The position numbers and the translations under genes were made by a program. Positions 56,965 to 64,000 of a DNA stretch of 64,000 bases are shown piece by piece (position 1 is the stretch's first letter; each line of letters starts with the position of its first letter). Origin of the DNA: Trichaptum fuscoviolaceum (lineage: Eukaryota > Basidiomycota > Agaricomycetes > Hymenochaetales > Trichaptaceae); NCBI GenBank assembly GCA_910574455.1, contig CAJSYZ010000007.1:4955974-5019973 (forward strand), read 5' to 3'. The notes under the pieces were generated by a model. That model was not told the DNA's origin, made no database searches, and saw nothing but the letters and a program-made list of their open reading frames with translations.

Positions 56965-58445
56965 ATGGCTTCAGAAACACCAGTAATGGACATTACACCG
57001 GAAGACACAGCACCAGAAGACTTAACACCTGCTGAGCCGGTTGACGATTGGTCTGACATCCCAGAGGATGTCATTAACCTAACCACGGACGAAATTATTT
57101 CACGGACACGGTTAATAGACAATGATGTGAAGGTGCGTAGGGACTTTCTATAGAGCAGTCATAGAACTAAAGCATGGGATATAAGGTTATGCGCTCTGAA
57201 CTTCTGCGGCTACAACATGAACAAAGTGTAATGAAGGAAAAGGTGCGGGACAACAAAGAGAAGATCAAACAGAACAAAGTACTTCCGTATCTTGTGGGCA
57301 ATGTCGTGGAGGTATTTAGACTTGCACGTCTTTGAAAGTACCTCATAACTGAATAATATCAGATCTTAGATGTTGACCCCGAGGGAGAGGAGGACGGTGC
57401 AAACCAAGACCTCGATTCAATGCGCAAAGGCAAATGTGCTGTCATCAAAACCTCCACCCGACAAACCGTATTCCTACCCCTGATTGGTCTTGTGCCCGCG
57501 GACCAACTAAGACCAGGCGACCTCATTGGTGTGAACAAGGACTCGTATCTTGTGCTTGACAAACTCCCAGCAGAGTATGATTCGCGCGTGAAGGCCATGG
57601 AGGTCGACGAGCGCCCGACTGAGACCTACACAGACGTGGGTGGCTTGGACAAGCAGATCGAAGAACTCGCGGAGGCGATTGTCCTACCAATGGAACACGC
57701 CGATAAATTCAAGACTCTGGGTATCCATCCACCCAAGGGCGTGCTCATGTACGGCCCACCGGGGACTGGAAAGACGCTCATGGCGCGTGCATGTGCGGCA
57801 CAGACAAACGCATGCTTCCTTAAGCTCGCTGGTCCGTCACTGGTGCAGATGTTTATCGGGGACGGCGCGAAGCTCGTCCGGGATGCGTTCGAGCTCGCAA
57901 AAGAGAAGGCGCCGGCAATCATCTTCATTGATGAACTGGACGCTATCGGCACGAAGCGGTTCGACTCGGAGAAAAGTGGTGATCGTGAGGTGCAGAGAAC
58001 GATGTTGGAGCTCCTCAACCAGCTTGACGGTTTCAGTAGCGACGAACGTATCAAGGTCATTGCCGCAACAAATCGCATCGATATCCTGGATCCTGCATTG
58101 CTTCGTTCGGGCCGTCTGGATCGCAAAATCGAGTTCCCGCTACCAAACGAATCGGCACGTGCCCGGATTCTAGAGATTCATTCGCGTAAGATGACTTTGG
58201 CGGGTGACGTGAACTTCGAAGAACTTGCGCGGAGTACGGACGAGTTCAATGCGGCGCAGCTGAAGGCGGTCTGTGTGGAGGCGGGTATGATTGCGTTAAG
58301 AGAAGGCGCGAGCAAGCTAAGCCACGAGCACTTCCATAGTGGAATTGCGGAAGGTGAGCTTATTTCATCTGTCATGATGACTATTGTTAATTATTTTCTT
58401 CCAGTACAAAGCAAGAAGAAAAACGATCTCGTCTACTTCGCATAG
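56965..58445 (+). CDS. RPT5: 26S proteasome regulatory ATPase Rpt5
   Basis: Exons 56965-57132, 57186-57311, 57363-58353, 58405-58445 give 441 residues, the family length. It is one of six AAA+ ATPases of the 19S base that unfold substrates and open the 20S gate. Visible: acidic N-terminus, coiled coil ([20 protein letters not shown]), OB-fold, Walker A GPPGTGKT, Walker [12 protein letters not shown], sensor AATNRID, and arginine fingers in [16 protein letters not shown]. The last residues are VYFA; the HbYX gate-opening motif normally ends YYA, so the penultimate Tyr is Phe here. The tail is created by a 51-nt intron. Confidence 0.97.
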
Positions 58446-58886
58446 TTTCCTCTGTTTGCTGCAATGTCTTACATTACTCCGTAATCTTCATATTGTTATG
58501 CATCCATGGTATCTGTGCGATCTGTGCGACTTGTGCCTCCATCATTGATGCTCGTCGCGAATTAGGAATTGTGTAAAAAGCTTCCGGCATTTCAAGTTTT
58601 GGCTCGTTTTGTATCCGAGACTTTAACAAAGTGTTTATACTTCGTACAACTTGAAATGTTGCGCTTTGGCATACTTAGTTCTTTCTCTGACCTATCGCTA
58701 CCCTACTAAGTTCGTGCAAGCTTGTTCTCTTTTAAGAACTACATATGTAGGGTCAAACAAAAAAAAACGAAACAACGTGTAAACGGGTAATGTACAGCCT
58801 TTTTGGCACTTCTCCGTTGTCTTCGCGAGCCTCATATCCATCTTTTCTTTTCTCCGCGACTATGTCGACGACCTCAAGAATATGGG
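58446..58886. other. intergenic, tandem genes
   Basis: Rpt5 3' region and wax-synthase-like promoter. A short A-run lies at 58760-58767. No gene was recognised. Confidence 0.4.
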
Positions 58887-60582
58887 ATGAGTGTGTATCG
58901 TTTGATAACCAGAGTCCATTGCCAATTGACGCGAAATAATGATAGAATCTTCTACGGTGCACACAACTTCTTCCACCTACTTGTCCCCGAACTTCCCCAA
59001 CGAATACCTATAACATGGCGAACATTTCCGAACACCATAGCGTTCCTCGCACCTCTGACATTCATGGCCTACCTTGCGAGACGACCGAATACTTATTTGA
59101 TCAGACTCCTCTTACTTCCGCTCACGTTGCTGATGACATTGCGGTCATGTTTTGGTTACATGTGGATGATGCCACGGATGAATGTGTTCAACTGGGGAGA
59201 AGGTATGTTTCGATTTCGTTTTGTTCCTCCTTTCTCGAGCATCTCAGGCAAAGGCCTCGTATCCGCCATTTCTACGTTCTGTTCTTTTGATTCCGTTGTG
59301 GTTAGTAGCCCAGTTCAAGCAGTTTCTGATTTCAAACACCATGAAATCCTTTACTTTTAACTCGAACCCCTGTCTCGCTCCGAGCATTGATCACCGTCCT
59401 ATGGAGTGCATATTCACAAGAAGCTGATACATCAACTCCGTGTACTTTAGGATTGGCATGTCTAGTGAGCGTTTGCAAGGCGCTAGACTACGCTTTTGCA
59501 AAAGAGGGGCGATTCAAGGTCGGCGAGAAAAGTCCAGGTGACTCTCAGACACCAGCTATCAGCAAAAAGGACTATGACCCGAAGGATCCTACCAAAATAC
59601 TGACAAACGGAAATGGAGAGGTTCTCAGGACAGGCACTGCACGACCGGGCTCTTCGTTCCTTCCACTCTGGTTTGAAGACGCCGTGGAACTCTTGTTCGC
59701 ATTTCGCGGGGTTGGCTGGGATTTCGGTAAATTTGTCTATATCCCGCCGGAGACAAAGCCGCTTGAAAGGAGGGGCTTCTTAATTGCGACGCTGAACTCC
59801 TTTGCGTACAATTACTTTGCGCTTGACTTTATTGAGGCTTGCCTCAAACTGATTCCAGGTGTTGGAACGCCCTCTGGTGCCTCGATATTCTTCCCTTCCT
59901 TACCACCTGTCCAGCGTTATGCATTCAGCACCTTAATCCATATCGCGAGCGGGTGTGCTCTGATGACGGGCTTTCAGATGATGTATGACCTCTCAACCCT
60001 AGTCGGCGTTGGTCTACTCGACCACGATCCGACGTCTTGGCCACCAATCCTAGACAACCCGTGGATATCGACGTCACTGAATGAGTTCTGGGCGAAGAGG
60101 TGGCACCAGCTCCTGAGGCAGACGTTCATCGTAATGGGTGGCATGCCAGGGAAGGTACTCGCAGGACGGATTGGGATGGTGCTAGGCACATTCCTTGCAA
60201 GCGGATTGTATCACGAGTGCGCGAGCATAGCAATGGGCCGCGAGTGGGACAATAGAGTGATAATATTCTTCGCCATGCAAGGCGTGTTCGTAATCCTGGA
60301 AAGGGTCTGGAGGCAGGTGACTGGCAAGAGGATCGGTGGGTGGCCTGGTATGCTTTGGGTATACTTCGACATCATGGTCTTGGGTCAGCCAATGGGTACG
60401 TTCGCTTTTTCGCAACGTTGAAACGTTTGCTTATCTGTGTTCTTTGTACAGTGGATGCATGGCATATGCGTGGTCTTGCTGGCGGTCTAGTTATACCGCC
60501 CATTCTTAGTCCTACTCGGAAATTCTTCTTTCCTCTCATCTCGCATTTCACCGGAATCGAACTAAACACGGATCAACTGTAG
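58887..60582 (+). CDS. wax-synthase-like membrane O-acyltransferase
   Basis: Exons 58887-59202, 59451-60395, 60452-60582 give 463 residues. Motifs of the wax synthase/MBOAT-like family: MMPRMNVFNWGEG, SLNEFWAKRWHQLLRQTF and the active-site block SGLYHECASIAMG with the catalytic His. Six or more hydrophobic segments (FLAPLTFMAYLA, LLLLPLTLLM, YAFSTLIHIASGCALM, VIIFFAMQGVFVILE) place it in the ER membrane. It probably transfers acyl groups to an alcohol or sterol; in fungi such proteins also occur in terpenoid clusters. The 248-nt first intron is long for this window; the frame at 59387-59450 belongs to it. Start at 58887 is the first usable ATG. Confidence 0.82.
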
Positions 60583-60778
60583 AACAAGAAAGAACTATTT
60601 GCTTTGATTTCCAGCGTATCTTACATGTACATCTGCTTCTTGTCTTAAATTATCATACATGCGATGCAAAGTGCTATCTAGTAATACCTACAAGTTCTTG
60701 CTTTTTGCATTGCGTCTCTTTGACAAATCCCTATCTTCCTTCTTTGTGCTTTCATTTTGGCCATGACTCATCTATGTA

Positions 60779-62849
60779 TCATGGTTCTTCTGGAACGTCT
60801 TGCTTTCCCGCTCTGAATCTCCTGATCGCCCACTGGATGCTGTACCAAGCGATAACGACAAGGACGAAGCCTCCGACAATCGCCGCCCCAATGAAACCAG
60901 ACTTATCATTCGCTCTGGCCCATCCTCTCCACCAGCTACCTGCTAGTCCTCCACCATCCGGATCGTCCGCCGCCCTTTGGCACGGACCGCAGTTGTCCCC
61001 AATCAGACCCATAATCTCAATCAGGGAAATGCTATAATAGGGTGTTCACGGTTTCAGTATTGTCTCCTTTGTCTTTTCGATGATTTCCGAGCATTAGCAA
61101 GGGACGCGTACCTGAAGGCGACGAGGATACTAATGAGCGTTAGAGCGATGCTCAGCCCTGACATGGTGTTTTCCTTAATGATTAAATTTCGTTTGACTTC
61201 TTGTGTCATCGTGCTCTCCTGGGCCAACAGATGTGGACTCGGAGTGCGTGTTCGAACTCCGTGACCGGAAGGCTCACTGGGGCCACGGCTCGGGAGCTCA
61301 GCGATGTCCTCCACAACTTGTATGGAAGACCCAATCTCGTCTCCTTGAGAAATCCTCTTCTTCGAATCCGGATCTTCTGCAGGGCTTCGTACGCTACCTG
61401 TCAGACTGGGCTCATATTCTTCCGCTCCTGCCTCTCCTTCGACCAAACTGCTCTTCTCGCTCTCATCACCAGCAGCGACGCGCTCGAATATTGAAAAGGA
61501 CCGTTCCGGAAAGCCCGCATATGAGTAGAGCATCAAGATCGAGTCGGCTGAGTCCACGAGTGTCATGCCTACGGTAAACAAGAACTATTTATGATTGATA
61601 TTAGGCCGTTAGGCAGGAAAGGGGGACAGGGCCAAATAGAATTGGCTACATACCGGGAGGATGACGATGTCCCCACGCGGGATGCCCTTACCTTCGGAGT
61701 CCTTCTTTGCGAGCGCAGAGACTGCTATGAGTGCTATGGACGAGGCTGTATCAAATCCTAATTCACGATACGGTCAGTTGTAGTCGTAGGCGAGATAGGC
61801 TTGCTGATTGCATACCGAATCCAAATAGAATACCGACAGGGTACATCTTGAAATAATCGTCAGCACCACATACGTTCACCCTCACCTATTAAAGAAAGGG
61901 GAAGTTACCTTCCAGGGTTTGTTGACGAAGGTAGTTACAGGTCCCAGAACCCGCATCATAATTGACTTCTCGCTTTCCCCGTCCACATTAAGAGGCGAGG
62001 GAGGCAGTCCATCAGCCTCAGTAGCGGCGATGTGTCTTTGTTTCTGTTATGATCATGTTCAGATTAGTGACCACATCGAGCCGAGTGAAGTAAGATGTAA
62101 AACGTAACTGACCCGGCGTCTATTCCGAATTATGCGGAATAGGATGATTGAGTTTGCAAGCCCTATGAGGAAGAGGAACGAGCCGCTGACAGCAGTGCCG
62201 ACAATGCCCCCGACGGATCCGACACCATTAATCTTGTCATACACATCAGTGCTTATTGCAATGGCGACGTTCTACGCAGCTGATTTAGTTATTGAAAGAT
62301 CGTTCTGAAGTAGGTTAGATACTCTTACGACGACGATGACTATGGTGCTGTGACCTAGGGAGAAGAACAATCCACATGTGACTGGAAGTTGACCGAGGCC
62401 TATAAGGCCCCGTGTTGCATTGTCGATGGCACTTCAAGGATTGAAAAGACGCAGAATTAAGTTCATATATTATGAAGATGCTATTAGAAGATGGCCACAC
62501 CTGATATGATCTGCATCTAGACCTTCGTTTACAGCTTCAGTGACCCAGTATTAACGTTTGGGGAAAGATAATAAATACTACCGTGTCTGAGTCCAATTGT
62601 CTATTTTCAAGTTAGACACACGATTATAAGTGTAACAGAATGCTAACATACCCAAGCGAGAAGGGCTAAGCTCATGACGCCTTTTGTTTCCTCGCGTCGC
62701 GCAAACAGTATACCGGCTACGATCCAGCAAGCCGCATTTGCGAGAAGCTCGAGGATGATCAACAAGATCGACCGGCCAAAAAGGGTCAACCTCCATTTTC
62801 TTCTCACCCTGTAGATTTTTGAGAAGGAAGATATTCGCAATATTTTCAT
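60779..62849 (-). CDS. nickel/cobalt transporter (NiCoT family)
   Basis: Start ATG 62849 (MKILRISSFSKIYRVRRKWR), many short introns, stop at 60779. Signature helix II motif HGLDADHISAIDNATR (62590-62400, formed across introns), then LPVTCGLFFSLGHSTIVIVV, YDKINGVGSVGGIVGTAVSG, LANSIILFRII, FGFDTASSIALIAVSALAKK, IPRGDIVILP, LLFTVGMTLVDSADSILMLY, then a long cytosolic acidic loop (61480-61260) and final helices (IALTLISILVAFR, IGAAIVGGFVLVVIAWYS). NiCoTs take up Ni2+ or Co2+ across the plasma membrane; in fungi the usual use is urease. The His/Asp metal residues are intact. It is convergent with the acyltransferase gene. Confidence 0.9.
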
Positions 62850-63074
62850 CCTGACGCCTTTAGTGACCTAGAAGATCTAGATCTAGCAATGTGCAATTGC
62901 GCAACGGCCTTCACTGGCATGCACGTTATCTATGAGGATTAAAGTAGATCCTTTACGGCTCGAAAGCCCTCTCTACATCTTTCCGAGGTAAGAATGTAAG
63001 CCGAGGGAAATCTTCGATAAGATTTAATGCATATTACGACTCACTCAGATAACCCAGGTGGAAGGAGATAGATA

Positions 63075-63352
63075 CAGGTGGGTGTAAAAAGTGGTGGAAC
63101 AGTCACGTGCTGACTAACTTTGTCACACGTTACCCCTGCTGCGAAAACAAAAGGCTTTAAAGCATTTCTTTACTACTTTCAGGGCCTCAAAAGTTGCATA
63201 GTGATAGATCTATAGACATTTGACAATATTCTGAAATAATACTTGCGAAAATGCAGCAGAAAAATGTAAACAAGAGCATGGATTGTAACTTAGGGTGTAG
63301 CCAAATTAGGAAGGTAACATGTGACTGTTCCACCACTTTTTACACCCACCTG
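63075..63352. mobile_element. MITE family 4 (TA target, 278 bp)
   Basis: 35-bp terminal inverted repeats with one mismatch, start CAGGTGGGTGTAAAAAGTGG, flanked by TA (63073-63074 and 63353-63354). The short interior is non-coding. It fits a non-autonomous Tc1/mariner-like element. Confidence 0.88.
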
Positions 63353-63495
63353 TAACGAATAGGCGCTCAACGTTCAAGTTGTTCGGTTATTTTGGGAGAT
63401 CCGGGAACTGCCGGCGGTGTCGATCCCATACAACATAAAAAATATAATAGACACACTTGCCACAGCAGTGAGCGTAACAAACATAGCGAAGTTTT

Positions 63496-63623
63496 CACCG
63501 ATCTTGGATCCTCCGTAGCTCGTCCAGATCACAATATTAAGGCTGTTTGTTCGCGCAAACAAAGAGGGTATAAAAGAGTGGCACGCTGGGTCGTCGAGGC
63601 CCCACAACCTCTTGACCTCCTAC
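63496..63623 (-). repeat. dispersed repeat R2, copy 2
   Basis: Reverse complement of 13761-13907, with shared blocks GGAGGTCAAGAGG, TATACCCTCTTTGTTTG and AATATTGTGATCTGGACGAG. A minus frame of 77 codons overlaps it but is not conserved in the other copy. Confidence 0.75.
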
Positions 63624-64000
63624 ATCCACAACTCTCAGCCCGCAATGCTAACACAGCAGCAGCCAATGTGCAAGTGACTTTTCGACAACCGGGTGGACAG
63701 TGGTGCGTTCGTACTTTCCCAGTCATTAGTAAGGAAAATCAACCAAGAACTTGAAGAAGGATTGGTAATAGTATGAGAGCCGTATATGGTTGCATTTTCC
63801 CCTGAACGTTCTCGCCGGACAAAATACTCCCCGGGCCGTTGGGAGTAATGGAATAAACCATTATCAACATCATACATGTCGTTGTCGTCACTTCCTGAAG
63901 GCGGGACCTACAAGCTCTTACCTTCCAGCACCGATATTGGCTCGGACGCAGAGAGGGCCGACATTCAGGACAGCCAACCACGCAAGCAACGAACAGTCAA

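Larger units (their letters stand above)
62850..64000. other. right-edge region with MITE and repeat
   Basis: Contains MITE family 4 and an R2 copy. Between 63630 and 64000 the minus strand has fragments such as YGSHTITNPSSSSWLIFLTN that could be the 3' part of a gene entering from the right. No family was recognised and the exons cannot be joined. Confidence 0.35.

Noticed and set aside
59387..59450. Frame MITVLWSAYSQEADTSTPCT as the start of the acyltransferase
   Set aside because: It starts at TTG and the family sequence NVFNWGEG-LACLVSV is formed by splicing 59202 to 59451, so this stretch is intronic.
63374..63607. Partial gene on the minus strand with a hydrophobic C-terminus
   Set aside because: It overlaps dispersed repeat R2, whose other copy does not keep the frame; no family was recognised.

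Overview
This window looks like a piece of a mushroom-forming basidiomycete (Agaricomycetes) genome. Almost every gene is cut by short introns of about 48-70 nt with GT..AG ends. The gene families are typical of that group: several F-box proteins, a BTB protein, five DUF6533 membrane proteins, a basidiomycete-type small secreted protein and a chitin synthase. No rRNA, tRNA, CRISPR array or virus was recognised. All exon boundaries given here were worked out by eye from splice signals, reading phase and family conservation.

Layout. 0-10 kb: BTB gene with a decayed BTB relic upstream, a secreted barwin/expansin-like protein, an F-box gene split by a transposable element, the tRNA-Ser Um44 methyltransferase Trm44, and a second F-box gene. 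10-19 kb: a complete chitin synthase (12 exons), a repeat-rich gap with a TA-flanked MITE, and a GH2 beta-mannosidase. 19-25 kb: two DUF6533 genes. 25-32 kb: a kinase C-lobe fragment, a 504-bp foldback element with 9-bp target duplication, and a pseudokinase-like gene. 32-43 kb: cytosol-type flavocytochrome b2 (L-lactate dehydrogenase), DUF6533 gene C, a third F-box gene, an 812-bp MITE and DUF6533 gene D. 43-51 kb: dispersed repeats, a second copy of the F-box-interrupting MITE, an orphan multi-pass membrane protein and DUF6533 gene E. 51-63 kb: a dense housekeeping block with Pof3/Dia2-like TPR-F-box-LRR protein, a small secreted protein, the CTD-kinase cyclin Ctk2, proteasome ATPase Rpt5, a wax-synthase-like acyltransferase and a nickel/cobalt transporter. 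A fourth MITE family sits near the right edge.

The window is a mosaic. Single-copy core genes (Trm44, chitin synthase, beta-mannosidase, Ctk2, Rpt5) alternate with fast-evolving families and small non-autonomous DNA elements. Two observations stand out. First, a 631-bp TA-flanked MITE lies inside an F-box exon. Its two terminal repeats differ mainly at the two bases that give a GT on one end and an AG on the other, and splicing there would keep the reading frame. Second, all five DUF6533 paralogues appear to carry a 13-nt micro-exon at the same place and phase.
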